64,000 bases of DNA from Hyphomicrobiales bacterium (GCA_900471605.1 UCEY01000044.1:1-64000), one strand, 5' to 3'. Counted from the first letter of the stretch, positions 17,512 to 27,723 are shown. The notes: generated by a model not told the origin, from the sequence alone. A program made the numbers and translations.

Positions 17512-19599
17512 ATGGCGCAACCACCTTCACTATCCATTCCGAAAGTAGCTCCGAGCGGTCGCGATCTCGGATTTGCGGGCGGCATCGTCGCCATCCTCTG
17601 CATCCTCTTCCTGCCGATCCCGCCATTCCTGATCGACCTTGGCCTTGCCTTCTCGATCGCGTTCTCGGTGCTGATCCTGATGGTGGCACTGTGGATCCAG
17701 AGGCCGCTGGACTTCTCGTCCTTCCCGACCATTCTGCTGATCGCCACCATGGTGCGATTGTCGCTCAACATCGCGACGACGCGCGTTATCCTGTCGCACG
17801 GCAACGAGGGCCATGGCGCAGCCGGTAACGTGATTCAGGGCTTTTCCGGCCTCGTCATGTCCGGCGATTTCGTGATCGGTGTGATCGTCTTCATGATCCT
17901 CGTCACGGTGAACTTCATCGTCATCACCAAGGGCGCCACCCGTATCGCGGAAGTCGGCGCCCGCTTCACTCTCGATGCCATCCCCGGCAAGCAGATGTCG
18001 ATCGATGCGGACCTCTCGGCCGGCATCATCGACGAGAAGGAGGCGCAGCGCCGCCGCTCCGAGCTGGAAGAAGAAAGCTCCTTCTTCGGGGCCATGGACG
18101 GTGCGTCGAAATTCGTGCGCGGCGACGCGATCGCCGGCCTTATCATCACCGCCATCAACATTTTCGGCGGCATCATCATCGGCTATTTCCGCCATAGCAT
18201 GCCGATCGGCGAGGCGGCCGATGTGTTCGTCAAGCTGTCGGTCGGTGACGGTATCGTCACGCAGATCCCGGCGCTCATCGTTTCGCTCGCCGCCGGCCTC
18301 CTGGTCACCCGCGGCGGCACCTCCGGCTCCACCGACAAGGCCGTCGTCGATCAGCTGAGCGGCTATCCGCGCGCCCTTTCGATGTCGGCCGGTCTGATGG
18401 CCCTTCTGGCGATCATCCCCGGTCTGCCTTTCCTGCCCTTCATGGCACTCGGCGGCCTGATGGGCTTCGGCGCCTGGCTCGTTCCGCGGCGCATCGAGGC
18501 GGAGAACAAGGCTCGTCGCGAAGACGAGGAGCAGAAGGTCGTCCAGACCAAGGAAGCGGAAAAGGACTCGGTCAAGTCGGTCCTCAAGACCTCCGAAATC
18601 GAGCTGGCGCTCGGCAAGCAGGTCTCCACCAGGCTGCTTGGCGCCCACCAGGAACTGGCCTTCCGCGTCGGCAAGATGCGCAAGAAGTTCGCCACGCAAT
18701 ACGGTTTCGTGGTGCCGGAGATCAAGGTCACCGACGATATCTCGATCCAGGAAAAGTCCTATCAGATCCGTATCCACGGCACGACGATCGCCTCCAACGC
18801 GTTGCGCGTCGGCGATGTTCTCGTGGTGACGGGATCCGGCCGCAAGCCGAGCATTCCGGGCGACGAAATCCGCGAACCCGCTTTCGGCATGCCGGCGGTG
18901 TCGATCCTCGAAACCTTCGCCGAAGACTTGAAGCGCGAAGGCTTCCACCCGATCGACAACGTCTCGGTCGTGCTGACCCACTTGTCGGAAGTCATCCGCA
19001 ACAACCTGCCGCAGCTTCTGTCCTATAAGGACGTCAAGATCCTGATCGAGCGTCTCGATCCGGAATACAAGAAGCTCGCCGATGAGATCTGCTCGTCGCA
19101 CATGTCCTATTCCGGCCTGCAGGCGGTGCTGAAGCTCCTGCTTGCCGAGCGTGTCTCGATCCGCAACCTGCACCTCATCCTGGAAGCGGTGGCCGAGCTG
19201 GCCCCGCATGTCCGCAAGACGGAGCAGATCGTCGAGCATGTGCGCGTGCGGATGTCGCAGCAGCTGTGCGGCGATCTCGCCGACAACGGCGTGCTGCGCG
19301 TGCTTCGCCTCGGCAACAAATGGGACATGCTGTTCCATCAGGCGCTCAAGCGCGACGGCAAGGGCGAGGTCATCGAATTCGACATCGATCCGCGCACGCT
19401 CGAAGAGTTCAGCGAGCAGGCGACCAAGGTCATCCGCGAATTCATGGACCGTGGCCTGCCGTTCGTGCTCGTCACCTCGCCGGAAACACGCTCCTACGTG
19501 CGTATGATCATCGAGCGGCTGTTCGCGACCCTGCCGGTTCTTTCCCATGTAGAACTCGCCAAGGGTCTCGAAATCAAAATACTCGGCGCCATTTCGTGA
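17512..19599 (+). CDS. flhA: Flagellar export protein FlhA
   Basis: A 695-residue export gate protein. Membrane helices cover residues about 20-330, including the conserved FHIPEP-type loop region ([38 protein letters not shown]). The C-terminal cytosolic half (about 360-695) docks chaperone-substrate complexes. Length is normal for the family. The ATG at 17512 lies 122 nt after fliQ. A 719-codon open frame on the opposite strand is a shadow of this gene. Confidence 0.96.
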   Translation: MAQPPSLSIPKVAPSGRDLGFAGGIVAILCILFLPIPPFLIDLGLAFSIAFSVLILMVALWIQRPLDFSSFPTILLIATMVRLSLNIATTRVILSHGNEGHGAAGNVIQGFSGLVMSGDFVIGVIVFMILVTVNFIVITKGATRIAEVGARFTLDAIPGKQMSIDADLSAGIIDEKEAQRRRSELEEESSFFGAMDGASKFVRGDAIAGLIITAINIFGGIIIGYFRHSMPIGEAADVFVKLSVGDGIVTQIPALIVSLAAGLLVTRGGTSGSTDKAVVDQLSGYPRALSMSAGLMALLAIIPGLPFLPFMALGGLMGFGAWLVPRRIEAENKARREDEEQKVVQTKEAEKDSVKSVLKTSEIELALGKQVSTRLLGAHQELAFRVGKMRKKFATQYGFVVPEIKVTDDISIQEKSYQIRIHGTTIASNALRVGDVLVVTGSGRKPSIPGDEIREPAFGMPAVSILETFAEDLKREGFHPIDNVSVVLTHLSEVIRNNLPQLLSYKDVKILIERLDPEYKKLADEICSSHMSYSGLQAVLKLLLAERVSIRNLHLILEAVAELAPHVRKTEQIVEHVRVRMSQQLCGDLADNGVLRVLRLGNKWDMLFHQALKRDGKGEVIEFDIDPRTLEEFSEQATKVIREFMDRGLPFVLVTSPETRSYVRMIIERLFATLPVLSHVELAKGLEIKILGAIS

Positions 19600-19627
19600 T
19601 AGGCTGTCCGCAAAGGACGATTCTCGC

Positions 19628-20380
19628 ATGATTACCGACCCGCAGGGGACCATTCTCGCACTTTTCCTTGCGTTCTGCCGCATGGGCACTTGCGTGATGG
19701 TCCTGCCGGGTCTGGGAAGCAGCCGTGTGTCGGCTCAGATACGCCTGTTTGTGGCGGTCGCCATATCCATGGCGGTGCTACCGGTTCTCTGGGATCAGAT
19801 TTATCCGAAAGCCTCGGCGCCGACCGCAACCTATCTCGGCCTGATTTTCACCGAAGCCCTGATCGGCGCGGTCTATGGCCTGATCGCCCGGCTCTATACG
19901 CTCGGGATGCAGTTCGCCGGCACGGTCCTGACCATGTCCATCGGGTTCACGGCGCCGGGCGGCCACGACATTTTCGAAGACTCCCAGGAAAACCAGCTGA
20001 CCATCCTGTTGACGCTGAGCGGCCTTTTGCTGCTGTTCATGATGGACTTCCACCACGTCGTGTTTCGCGCGCTGGTCGATTCCTACGCGGCAACGCCGGT
20101 CGGCGCAGTGATCGATCCGCAGAAGATCCTCATCACGCTGACGGATACGCTGCGGGCATCGACCCTCATCATGCTGCGCCTGGCAAGTCCGTTCCTGATC
20201 TTCGGCCTGATGTTCAACGTGGCGATCGGTCTCATCAACAAGATGGCGCCGCAGGTTCCGATCTTCTTCATCTCGACGCCCTTCCTGCTGATGGGGGGGC
20301 TTTTTCTTCTTTATCTGTCGATCGCCGCCTTCATCCGCCAGTATGCGGATGGTTTCGCGCCGATCTTCAGATCCTTCTAG
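19628..20380 (+). CDS. fliR: Flagellar export gate protein FliR
   Basis: A 250-residue polytopic membrane protein with about six hydrophobic helices and conserved segments FCRMGTCVMVLPGLGSSRVS and IGFTAPGGHDIFEDSQENQL. It completes the FliPQR gate and contacts FlhB. It starts 28 nt after flhA, and its stop codon overlaps the ribosome-binding site of the next gene (AGGAGGTG at 20379-20386). Confidence 0.93.
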   Translation: MITDPQGTILALFLAFCRMGTCVMVLPGLGSSRVSAQIRLFVAVAISMAVLPVLWDQIYPKASAPTATYLGLIFTEALIGAVYGLIARLYTLGMQFAGTVLTMSIGFTAPGGHDIFEDSQENQLTILLTLSGLLLLFMMDFHHVVFRALVDSYAATPVGAVIDPQKILITLTDTLRASTLIMLRLASPFLIFGLMFNVAIGLINKMAPQVPIFFISTPFLLMGGLFLLYLSIAAFIRQYADGFAPIFRSF

Positions 20381-20389
20381 GAGGTGACC

Positions 20390-20791
20390 ATGGCAGGTCC
20401 CGTCAAGCGCTCGGACAAGCTCAAGCGTCTCGTGGCGGTCCAGCGGCATCTCGAGTCGATGGCCGAACACGAGCTTGCGGCCACCACCCGCTATCGCGCC
20501 GAGGTCAACCAGTCGATGGAAGAGGTCATCGATGCGATCGGCTCCATGAACCCGATCCACCGGCAGTTTTCGCAGCATTATTCAGAACGTTTCGGTCGTC
20601 TGACGACGAAGGAACGCCAGCTGGCCGGCGTTCAGCAGATCCAGGAAATGAAGGTCCTCAAGGAACGTACCAAGGCCGATCGCCTGGAAGAGAACATGAA
20701 GGATGCGCGAGATCACGAGGACCGCGAAGCGGCCGACGACTCGATCTATGAGCTCATCGATATCACGCTCGCTCTCGAACAGATCAGATAG
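20390..20791 (+). CDS. FliJ-like coiled-coil flagellar protein
   Basis: A 133-residue, almost wholly helical and highly charged protein without signal peptide or membrane segment. Start chosen at ATG 20390 behind AGGAGGTG; an in-frame GTG at 20384 is part of that ribosome site. Size, helical hairpin character and position at the end of the export-gate genes suggest FliJ, the stalk-like coiled coil of the FliI ATPase, but no diagnostic motif was recognised. In rhizobial genomes this position is usually annotated as hypothetical. Confidence 0.55.
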   Translation: MAGPVKRSDKLKRLVAVQRHLESMAEHELAATTRYRAEVNQSMEEVIDAIGSMNPIHRQFSQHYSERFGRLTTKERQLAGVQQIQEMKVLKERTKADRLEENMKDARDHEDREAADDSIYELIDITLALEQIR

Positions 20792-20950
20792 ACTGGCCAG
20801 CCTCCAGCAAGCTTCGAACGTCATAGTCTCGTCATTGCAGTGATCGCCGTCTCGAATCGAGGTCGGACGGGATCATGTGCCATTTCAAACTGATGCTGCG
20901 CTCTTGCACCTTCAAGGATGCGGTTCGCAGCAGTCATGAAAGGAGCTGAC

Positions 20951-21502
20951 GTGGCGATTTCACCTCCGAGCGATCTGGTCATGGACGTCGTCCGCGCTGC
21001 GGACCCGACTGCCGTTCAGGAAGCGCAGGCCAAGCTGAAGGCGAACAAGGCGGCCTTTGCCGCGACCAGCCTTGCCGAAAACGGCAAGGGTTTTGGTGCC
21101 GCCATGAAAATCATCGACACGCCCGGCACTTCGGCGGGTCTTGACCATGCCAAGGCGCCGAAGAAGGTCGCCGAGATGCCGGAAGAATACCGCAAGTTCG
21201 AAGCCTCCGTGCTTTCGACCTTCGTGAATTCGATGCTGCCGAAGGAGACTGAAGACGTCTACGGCAAGGGCTCAGCCGGTGAATTCTGGAAGAGCATGAT
21301 GGCCGAAAAGATCGCCGACGAGATGTCGAAGAAGGGCGGCGTCGGCATTGCGGAGCAGATGTATTCGCAGGCGCTTGCCCGTGCGGAGCGTCAGGCCACG
21401 GTCAATCCGACCACCAACGAGACCGACCGTAGCCGGGCAATGAGCATGGTGACCGATTTCGAGCGACAGGTTCTCGGCGTCGGCAAGAAGAGTGAGGCCT
21501 GA
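20951..21502 (+). CDS. flgJ: Rod-binding FlgJ-type protein (no muramidase domain)
   Basis: A 183-residue protein whose middle (about residues 70-130: FEASVLSTFVNSMLPKE, then GEFWKSMMAEKIADEMSKKG) is the rod-binding domain of FlgJ. Enteric FlgJ carries a second, peptidoglycan-cutting half; it is absent here, and the transglycosylase at 10061 probably supplies that activity. GTG 20951 is taken as start because AAAGGAGCTGAC precedes it; ATGs at 20918 and 20936 lie before this ribosome site. Confidence 0.75.
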   Translation: MAISPPSDLVMDVVRAADPTAVQEAQAKLKANKAAFAATSLAENGKGFGAAMKIIDTPGTSAGLDHAKAPKKVAEMPEEYRKFEASVLSTFVNSMLPKETEDVYGKGSAGEFWKSMMAEKIADEMSKKGGVGIAEQMYSQALARAERQATVNPTTNETDRSRAMSMVTDFERQVLGVGKKSEA

Positions 21503-21503
21503 C

Positions 21504-21893
21504 ATGTATCAGACTGGGGCAGAAAATATGGAAGTTGTTTCGAATGATTATCGCATCAAGACCGTGCTTGGCCGGCTGGAGATGATAATCGACAACGAAA
21601 ATCAGCGGATCGGCCGCGATCCGGAGTTCGACCTGAAAGTGTCGAACGCACATAAGAGCCGCTGCCTCTATGAATTGACCATGCTGTTCCGCGGCACCGA
21701 TCCGAAGCAGCTTGCCACCGGCCATATCGATCAGATGCACGGTCTGAAGGGCAAGCTGGCCCTCAACGCCCGTCGCGTCGAGGCTCACCTCCACGCCGTC
21801 CGTGCCGTCGCCGATCTCCTGAAGAACGCCGCCCGCGACGCCGATGACGACGGCACCTATACCCAGGAACAGTTCACCTACGGCGAGGCCTGA
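21504..21893 (+). CDS. FlgN-like flagellar chaperone
   Basis: A 129-residue helical, charged protein. The TVLGRLEMIIDNENQRIG segment and overall size resemble FlgN, the export chaperone for FlgK and FlgL. It begins 1 nt after the FlgJ-type gene; an internal ATG at 21531 is an alternative start. Its stop overlaps the next start (TGATG). Moderately sure: the similarity is judged by pattern only. Confidence 0.55.
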   Translation: MYQTGAENMEVVSNDYRIKTVLGRLEMIIDNENQRIGRDPEFDLKVSNAHKSRCLYELTMLFRGTDPKQLATGHIDQMHGLKGKLALNARRVEAHLHAVRAVADLLKNAARDADDDGTYTQEQFTYGEA

Positions 21894-22438
21894 TGGTCAA
21901 GCTCCTTCTCACAGGTCTATGGGTCTGCATCGTCACGTTGGGGGCGGTGTATTTCGCCGTACAGATGTCCGCCGCACCCGCGCCGGTCGATGAAGCGGCC
22001 AGACGGAAGGAGCTTCTCGAACTGGTGCGCGGGGAATCGATCACCATTCCGATGATCGCCGACGGCGCCATTACCGGTTATTTCCTGAGCCGCGTCTCAT
22101 TCATGATGGACAAGGAAAAGATCAAGAATACCAAGCTCCCGATCACGGAACTGACGACCGACGAGCTTTTCACGCTGCTGATCGGCAACCGGATGGTCGA
22201 TCTCAGCAAGCCCGGCGCCTTCGATATCGAGAAGTTCCGCACGAGCATCAAGGATGACTTCAACAAGAAGCTCGGCGACGGGCTGGTGGCGGAGGTTCTG
22301 GTCGAGCAGCTCGACTACCTCTCCAAGGAAGACATCCGCAACAATGCCTCGCGCGGCAACAAGAACCCGAATCCCGGCAAGAAGATCGTCGAGGGCGTGA
22401 AGATCGAGGATCCGAAAGCGGCCCCTGCGGGTCACTGA
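21893..22438 (+). CDS. FliL-like membrane-anchored flagellar protein
   Basis: A 181-residue protein with one N-terminal membrane helix (about residues 5-25) and a hydrophilic, probably periplasmic, remainder. The FDIEKFRTSIKDDFNKKLGD segment followed by VAEVLVEQLDYLSKEDIR resembles the C-terminus of FliL, the stator-associated protein; a canonical fliL is expected elsewhere in the cluster, so this could be a paralogue. The C-terminal tail is Asn/Lys/Pro-rich. It closes the flagellar cluster, followed by a strong terminator. Confidence 0.5.
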   Translation: MVKLLLTGLWVCIVTLGAVYFAVQMSAAPAPVDEAARRKELLELVRGESITIPMIADGAITGYFLSRVSFMMDKEKIKNTKLPITELTTDELFTLLIGNRMVDLSKPGAFDIEKFRTSIKDDFNKKLGDGLVAEVLVEQLDYLSKEDIRNNASRGNKNPNPGKKIVEGVKIEDPKAAPAGH

Positions 22439-22469
22439 CCCCAATCGCGGCCTCAAATCATGAAAACCG

Positions 22470-22494
22470 GCCGGCCTTGATGGCCGGCTTTTTT
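22470..22494 (+). terminator. Rho-independent terminator closing the flagellar cluster
   Basis: GCCGGCC-TTGAT-GGCCGGC stem-loop followed by TTTTTT, 32 nt past the FliL-like stop codon. Confidence 0.92.
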
Positions 22495-22615
22495 GTTGCG
22501 AAAGCCCCGGAAATACCGGGATCGCTCGCATTTTACCGATCGATTTAAAGGCGATTTCAGAGCGCGCTGCTAAACCTTGGGGAGAATTGGTCTCAAGGCC
22601 CCTTGGAGCGCATCG

Positions 22616-23260
22616 ATGAACGCATCCGGAGACTTCCTGCCATCCGTATCACCCCGAACCCTGTTCGGGCAGCGCGTCTGCGATCTCGGATGGAATGCCG
22701 CGCTCGGCCTCGTGGAAAGCTTGGTCGCTTTGCGCGGCAACCGCACGACGCTCGGCTTCCTGGACGAGCGGACGGCGTTCCGCCAGATGGTCGATCCGGC
22801 CTATCGCAGCCAGTTGGGCCGCAGGATGCTTCTGCCCGGAGGCGGTCGCGCGTTTCGCGTCCTCAGCAAGGTGCGCGGTGAAAAACCGGCACCGGTGTGC
22901 TTCTCCGCGAAAACCTTCGTGCCGGCGCTGCTGAGCTTTCTGGAAAAGAGCCACCGCATCGGCATAGCCGGCGAAGATGGCGGACGCGCCGAAGCGCTCC
23001 GCGAGCATTTCGCCCGACACGCGCCCTGGCATCAGGTGGTGGTGATCGCGCCGGACCAGGAAATCTCGCGGCGTTTCGACCTCATCATCGTCGATGCGGC
23101 AAGCATTGCCCAGGAACGTCGGATCGAGCGTCGGCTCGCTTCGGTGCGCACCGGACTGGTGGTTATGGCCGGATCCGGGCTTTCCGCCTTCATCCAGGGC
23201 AGGACGGCGGGCTCGGTGCCCACCGCGGCAACCTCGCAGCCGCTGCCGTCTTTCGCCTGA
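22616..23260 (+). CDS. Uncharacterised protein, weak WecG/TagA resemblance
   Basis: A 214-residue protein without signal or membrane segment. The stretch from about residue 120 (KSHRIGIAGEDGGRAEALRE, then DLIIVDAASIAQERRIERRL and GLVVMAGSGLSAFIQG) follows the order of the WecB/TagA/CpsF glycosyltransferase core: a GG-loop, a conserved QE, and a final glycine-rich segment. The usual glycine-rich loop before QE is missing, so catalysis is doubtful. It stands 95 nt before a GumC-like chain-length gene, which also points to surface polysaccharide. The ATG follows GGAG at 22605-22608. Function not established. Confidence 0.5.
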   Translation: MNASGDFLPSVSPRTLFGQRVCDLGWNAALGLVESLVALRGNRTTLGFLDERTAFRQMVDPAYRSQLGRRMLLPGGGRAFRVLSKVRGEKPAPVCFSAKTFVPALLSFLEKSHRIGIAGEDGGRAEALREHFARHAPWHQVVVIAPDQEISRRFDLIIVDAASIAQERRIERRLASVRTGLVVMAGSGLSAFIQGRTAGSVPTAATSQPLPSFA

Positions 23261-23355
23261 CGAGTTAACCCTTTCTTTGCCATGAAATTTTAGACTGCCT
23301 TAATCAGAGGGCTGCCCGCGGGATGCCGGCAGCGCCAGATTAGCGTGGTCATCCC

Positions 23356-25116
23356 ATGTATCAGTCGGTGAAAATCGAAGACGATCGAAACCTCGAACCG
23401 GCAGCACCGCTCGCCGGTCACGGTTTCGCGTTCGCCGGATTGCGGTCCGCGATGTTCAAGGTCGGCGCCCTTACGGTGATCGGGGCCGTTTTACCGCTGC
23501 TGTTTGTCGAGACGGCGCCGCATCAATTCAGCGCCGAAACCCGGCTGAAGATCGAAGCCGCCGGTGAGGGCGCGATCAACACGGCGGTTTCCGCGCTGCG
23601 CTCGAAGACCAGCCTCGACAATGTCGTCCATGCGCTCAATCTCGGCCGCGACAGCGGGTTTTCCGTTGACCGGCCGAGTGTCGTCAGGATTGTCGCCGAC
23701 ATCGTTTCGGGCGAGGCGATGACCGTGACGGAAGCCGAGAACCGGCTTCGCGAACAGCTTTCCAAGGCAATTGCCACCAGCTACGATCGCCGAACCGGCC
23801 AGCTTGCGATCTCCGTCATTGCACGGCAGCCCGATGAGGCCGCCCGCATTGCCAACATGCTCGGCGACACGTTTCACAGCGAGATCGCCTTCTCCGGCAC
23901 GAAATCCTCCGCACCTGTGGTGGAGAAGCTGCGCCAGATGCTCGAACATGCGCAAGCGGCCCTTTCCGGCTTCGTGGCGGAGAACGACGAGCATAAGCTC
24001 GCCGAACTCCGCCGGGCGGGGGACGACGGGCAGCAACTCACGGCCGAGATAAACGAGGCGGCGGCGCAGCTCGGCGAGCTGAAGCGGAAAGCGGCTGAGG
24101 CATCTGCCATGAAGCTTTCGGATGTGCTGAACAAGCCCCTGCCGGACAGTCTCGAATATACCGGCCTCGATTACCAGCGGCAGCGGCATGTCGAGGCGAA
24201 GCTTGCCGTCGATCAGCTTTCGAGCGATCTCGGACCACGTCACCCGCGATTGGCCGCCGCGCAGGCGGCGCTGGCGGACGTTAAGAACGACATCCAGGAC
24301 GCGCTGAAACAGCTTGGCGCCTCGCTTCGCCAGCAGGAGGCGGCAGCCGCAAAACACCTGGCCGATCTCAGGGCGAAGCAGGCGAAAAAGCCTGATGACA
24401 AGGAAATTGCCGATTCCGCCGCCCGGCTGAAGGCCCTTGAGGCTGCGGTCGATGAGGCACAGCGCAACTACCTCGACGCGCTCAATGGCTCCGAAGCCAA
24501 GGCATCGCCCGCCAAGGTGACCGTTCTGGTTCCGGCCGCGCCGGCGGCGGCGGCAGCGATTGGTCCCTCGTTCGTCGAAGTTTCGGGCATCGGAGCCCTG
24601 TTCGGATTTTGCCTTGGCGTAGCACTTTCCTTCCTGACCCGCCGCCGGCCGGAGATCTCCGCAGTCAATGCGCATGCGCCGGATTTTTCCGACGAAGCTG
24701 CGCAGATTGTCGATCGCGACTTGCTGGCGGAGCACCTGGACGAGCAGGATTTTTATGGCGAGGATGATCGAGACATCTACGACCAGCCCGTCTACGAGCC
24801 GCCACAGCCCCTTCGTCAGCGCCATCCGGCCCCGGCGAATGATCGTCCGCTTGCCGATCACATCCGCGAAGTGCTGATGGCCAATCGCCGTCCGGCGCAG
24901 GAGGTTGAAATCCCTCCGCTCGTCGCGGCCGTCATGGCCGGCCGTCTCGCCGAAATGCCAGCCTATGCGCCTTCTTACGGCGCGCCTCGCCGTCCGGCTC
25001 CATCGCCGGAAGAAATCCGCAAGGCCGAGGACCTTCGCGAGCTTCGCCGCGACATGGCCGAGCTGCGTGAGCGGGTTCAGGTGTATTCGGCTCGCCGGAA
25101 CGCCTCCCGAGGATAA
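23356..25116 (+). CDS. GumC/Wzz-like polysaccharide chain-length protein (no kinase)
   Basis: A 586-residue inner-membrane protein with two membrane helices (about 32-51 and 407-428), a Wzz-type beta domain after the first helix, and a long periplasmic coiled coil (about 200-390) rich in Ala, Leu, Gln and Lys. The cytoplasmic tail of about 155 residues is acidic then Pro/Arg-rich and has no Walker motif, so the tyrosine-kinase part of ExoP-type proteins is absent. Proteins like this control export and length of exopolysaccharide or capsule. Neighbouring polymerase or transferase genes are missing apart from the unknown gene upstream. Confidence 0.7.
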   Translation: MYQSVKIEDDRNLEPAAPLAGHGFAFAGLRSAMFKVGALTVIGAVLPLLFVETAPHQFSAETRLKIEAAGEGAINTAVSALRSKTSLDNVVHALNLGRDSGFSVDRPSVVRIVADIVSGEAMTVTEAENRLREQLSKAIATSYDRRTGQLAISVIARQPDEAARIANMLGDTFHSEIAFSGTKSSAPVVEKLRQMLEHAQAALSGFVAENDEHKLAELRRAGDDGQQLTAEINEAAAQLGELKRKAAEASAMKLSDVLNKPLPDSLEYTGLDYQRQRHVEAKLAVDQLSSDLGPRHPRLAAAQAALADVKNDIQDALKQLGASLRQQEAAAAKHLADLRAKQAKKPDDKEIADSAARLKALEAAVDEAQRNYLDALNGSEAKASPAKVTVLVPAAPAAAAAIGPSFVEVSGIGALFGFCLGVALSFLTRRRPEISAVNAHAPDFSDEAAQIVDRDLLAEHLDEQDFYGEDDRDIYDQPVYEPPQPLRQRHPAPANDRPLADHIREVLMANRRPAQEVEIPPLVAAVMAGRLAEMPAYAPSYGAPRRPAPSPEEIRKAEDLRELRRDMAELRERVQVYSARRNASRG

Positions 25117-25234
25117 CAGCCTGCGACATCGAATCCGCTTGCATTTGCCATCTGCGACCAGCATAGGGCGTTGGCGGGCAAGTTCAAATATGCTCCATGT
25201 ATACATTGGTGACGGTTTCAAGCGGGAGGTACGC

Positions 25235-26134
25235 ATGGCTGTGGTGATTGACGGGAAAGAGGCGGCAGCGTCCGTAATCGCCGCCGTGACGGAGGCCTCG
25301 GCTTCGCTCGAGAAGGAAGCCGGCGTGAAGCCGGGCCTTGCCGTGGTCATCGTCGGCGACGATCCGGCCAGCCACGCCTACGTCAACTCCAAGAGCAAGA
25401 TGGCCAAGCAGTGCGGCTTCAATTCCATCCAGCACAGCCTGCCTGAAGACACCAGCCAGGAAAAGCTGGAACAACTGGTGGCCGAGCTCAACGCCGATCC
25501 GTCCATCCACGGCATCCTCGTGCAGCTTCCGCTGCCCAAGCACCTGAATGCCGAACCGGTCATCCTGTCGGTCTCCCCTGAAAAGGACGTTGACGGCCTG
25601 CATGTCGTCAATGCCGGCAAGATCGCCACCGGCGACCTGGAGACGGGCCTGATTTCCTGCACGCCGGCCGGCGCCATGCTGCTGGTGAACCGTATACATG
25701 GCCGTGACCTTTCCGGCCTCAACGCCGTCGTCATCGGCCGCTCCAACCTGTTCGGCAAGCCGATGGGCCTGCTGCTTCTGGCGGCCAATGCGACGGTTAC
25801 CATGGCGCATTCGAAGACGAAGGACCTCGCATCCGTCTGCAGCCATGCCGATATCCTGGTTGCCGCCGTCGGCCGTCCGCAGATGGTCAAGGCCGATTGG
25901 GTCAAGCCGGGCGCGACCGTGATCGACGTCGGCATCAACCGCGTGGCTGCTCCCGATAAAGGCGAGGGCAAGACGCGGCTGGTCGGCGACGTGGCCTATG
26001 CGGAAGCTGCCGAAGTCGCCGGCGCCATCACCCCGGTTCCGGGCGGCGTCGGCCCGATGACCATCGCCATGCTGATGGCCAACACCGTGATTGCGGCCTA
26101 TCGCAGGGCGGGCAAAACCGCACCCCGATTCTGA
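25235..26134 (+). CDS. folD: Methylenetetrahydrofolate dehydrogenase / cyclohydrolase FolD
   Basis: A 299-residue cytosolic bifunctional enzyme that interconverts 5,10-methylene-, methenyl- and 10-formyl-tetrahydrofolate. Signatures seen: [14 protein letters not shown] with the catalytic lysine, [25 protein letters not shown], and the NADP-binding [17 protein letters not shown]; the end [18 protein letters not shown] is intact. Start ATG 25235 follows GGGAGGT at 25225-25231. It is a housekeeping gene between the polysaccharide gene and the agl operon. Confidence 0.97.
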   Translation: MAVVIDGKEAAASVIAAVTEASASLEKEAGVKPGLAVVIVGDDPASHAYVNSKSKMAKQCGFNSIQHSLPEDTSQEKLEQLVAELNADPSIHGILVQLPLPKHLNAEPVILSVSPEKDVDGLHVVNAGKIATGDLETGLISCTPAGAMLLVNRIHGRDLSGLNAVVIGRSNLFGKPMGLLLLAANATVTMAHSKTKDLASVCSHADILVAAVGRPQMVKADWVKPGATVIDVGINRVAAPDKGEGKTRLVGDVAYAEAAEVAGAITPVPGGVGPMTIAMLMANTVIAAYRRAGKTAPRF

Positions 26135-26174
26135 GCTTGCGGGGACGGATTTTTTCATTTGTTCCAAGTCGCTT

Positions 26175-26196
26175 GCGGAGGGGTTGACTCCTCCGC
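26175..26196 (+). promoter_or_regulatory. Inverted repeat upstream of aglE
   Basis: GCGGAGG (26175-26181) and CCTCCGC (26190-26196) are perfect inverted arms around GGTTGACT. A TTGACT -35-like hexamer (26184-26189) lies in the loop, with TAAATC at 26205-26210 as a poor -10. GAGAG-N8-CTCTC follows at 26197-26214. It may be the agl operator or the folD terminator stem (no T-run). Confidence 0.35.
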
Positions 26197-26270
26197 GAGA
26201 GCGTTAAATCTCTCCCATGTTGTGAACTCCCGGCAAGGTAGCAAAGTCGGGACAACGGGAGGATTATTTC

Positions 26271-27632
26271 ATGAAGGCATCATTTTGGATCGGTACGGCG
26301 CTGGCAGCGCTCGTAGCCGGTGGCGCAGTCGCGCAGGAGCTTAAATTCGCGCCCGGCCAGGATTCGAAATTCAACTGGAAGAGCTACGAGGACTTCAAGG
26401 CTGCCCATGCCGATCTCAAGGGGCAGAACCTGACGCTGTTCGGCCCCTGGCGCGGCGAAGACGAGGTGCTCTTCAACAGCGTTCTGGCTTATTTCAATGC
26501 GGCGACCGGCATCAACGGCCGCTATTCCTCCTCGGAAAACTACGAACAGCAGATCGTCATCGACACCCAGGCGGGCTCGCCCCCGAACATCGCCATCATT
26601 CCGCAGCCCGGGCTTCTGGCCGATCTCGCCGCCAAGGGTTTCCTGACGCCGCTCGGCCAGGAGAATTCCGACTGGGTCAAGACCAATTACGGCTCGGGCG
26701 AAGACTGGCTCCGTTACGGCACCTACAAAGGCAAGGACGGCAAGCAGGGTTATTTCGGCTTCCCCTTCAAGGCCGATTTCAAATCCATGGTCTGGTATGT
26801 GCCCGAGAACTTCGAGGAAGCGGGTTACAAGGTTCCGAAGACCATGGAGGACCTGATCAAGCTCAGCGATCAGATCGTCAAGGACGGCGGCGTTCCGTGG
26901 TGCATCGGTCTCGGCTCCGGCGGCGCGACGGGCTGGCCGGCGACCGACTGGGTCGAGGATATGATGCTGCGCACCCAGAAGCCGGAGGTCTACGACAAGT
27001 GGGTGAGCAACGAGGTCAAGTTCAACGATCCGGCGGTTGTCGGCGCTATCGAGGAATTCGGCAAGTTCGCCAAGAATCCCAAATATGTCAGCGGTGGCGT
27101 CGCGGCCGTTGCCTCGACCGACTTCCGCGACAGCCCGAAAGGCCTCTTCGGCATTCCGCCGAAATGTTACCTGCATCACCAGGCATCCTTCGTGCCGTCC
27201 TTCTTCCCGCCGGGTACGAAACTCGGCACCGATGCCGACTTCTTCTACCTGCCCACCTATGCCTCGAAACCGGAACTCGGAACGCCGGTCCTCGGCGCCG
27301 GCACGATGTTTGCCATCACCAAGGATTCGCCGGCCGCCAAGGCCTTCATCGAATTCCTGAAGACGCCGATCGCCCACGAGGTGTGGATGGCGCAGTCGTC
27401 GTTCCTGACGCCGTTCAAGGGCGCCAATCCCAATGCCTATGCCAACGAAGTCTTGAAGAAACAGGGCCAGGCCCTGACCACGGCCACGACCTTCCGCTTC
27501 GATGCGTCGGACCTGATGCCCGGCAAGATCGGTGCGGGTGCCTTCTGGACCGGCATGGTGGACTATGTCGGCGGCAAGGACGCAAAGACCGTCGCGACGG
27601 ACATTCAGAAGGCCTGGGACGGTTTGAAATAA
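26271..27632 (+). CDS. aglE: Alpha-glucoside ABC transporter, periplasmic binding protein AglE
   Basis: A 453-residue family 1 solute-binding protein. Signal peptide about residues 1-22 (GGAVAQ-EL). Segments such as LTLFGPWRGEDEVLFNSVL, IIPQPGLLADLAAKG and WCIGLGSGGATGWPATDW match AglE of S. meliloti, which binds sucrose, maltose and trehalose-type sugars. It is first in the agl operon behind GGGAGGATTATTTC. A LacI-type aglR is not found next to it; folD occupies that place. Confidence 0.92.
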   Translation: MKASFWIGTALAALVAGGAVAQELKFAPGQDSKFNWKSYEDFKAAHADLKGQNLTLFGPWRGEDEVLFNSVLAYFNAATGINGRYSSSENYEQQIVIDTQAGSPPNIAIIPQPGLLADLAAKGFLTPLGQENSDWVKTNYGSGEDWLRYGTYKGKDGKQGYFGFPFKADFKSMVWYVPENFEEAGYKVPKTMEDLIKLSDQIVKDGGVPWCIGLGSGGATGWPATDWVEDMMLRTQKPEVYDKWVSNEVKFNDPAVVGAIEEFGKFAKNPKYVSGGVAAVASTDFRDSPKGLFGIPPKCYLHHQASFVPSFFPPGTKLGTDADFFYLPTYASKPELGTPVLGAGTMFAITKDSPAAKAFIEFLKTPIAHEVWMAQSSFLTPFKGANPNAYANEVLKKQGQALTTATTFRFDASDLMPGKIGAGAFWTGMVDYVGGKDAKTVATDIQKAWDGLK

Positions 27633-27723
27633 GCCTCCCCACAGATAGTCGAACTGCGACCGCGCCGGAGACCGGCGCGGCACGATCAGAAGCTACGCAT
27701 AAAACGGTGAAAAGGGGAGAGGC

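Noticed and set aside
17530-19689. 719-codon open frame on the - strand across flhA
   Set aside because: Low-complexity Asp/Arg/His-rich translation typical of an antisense shadow of a membrane-protein gene.
23491-25350. 619-codon open frame on the - strand across the GumC-like gene
   Set aside because: Spans the gene end and the folD start, has no motif, and mirrors the codon pattern of the + strand genes.
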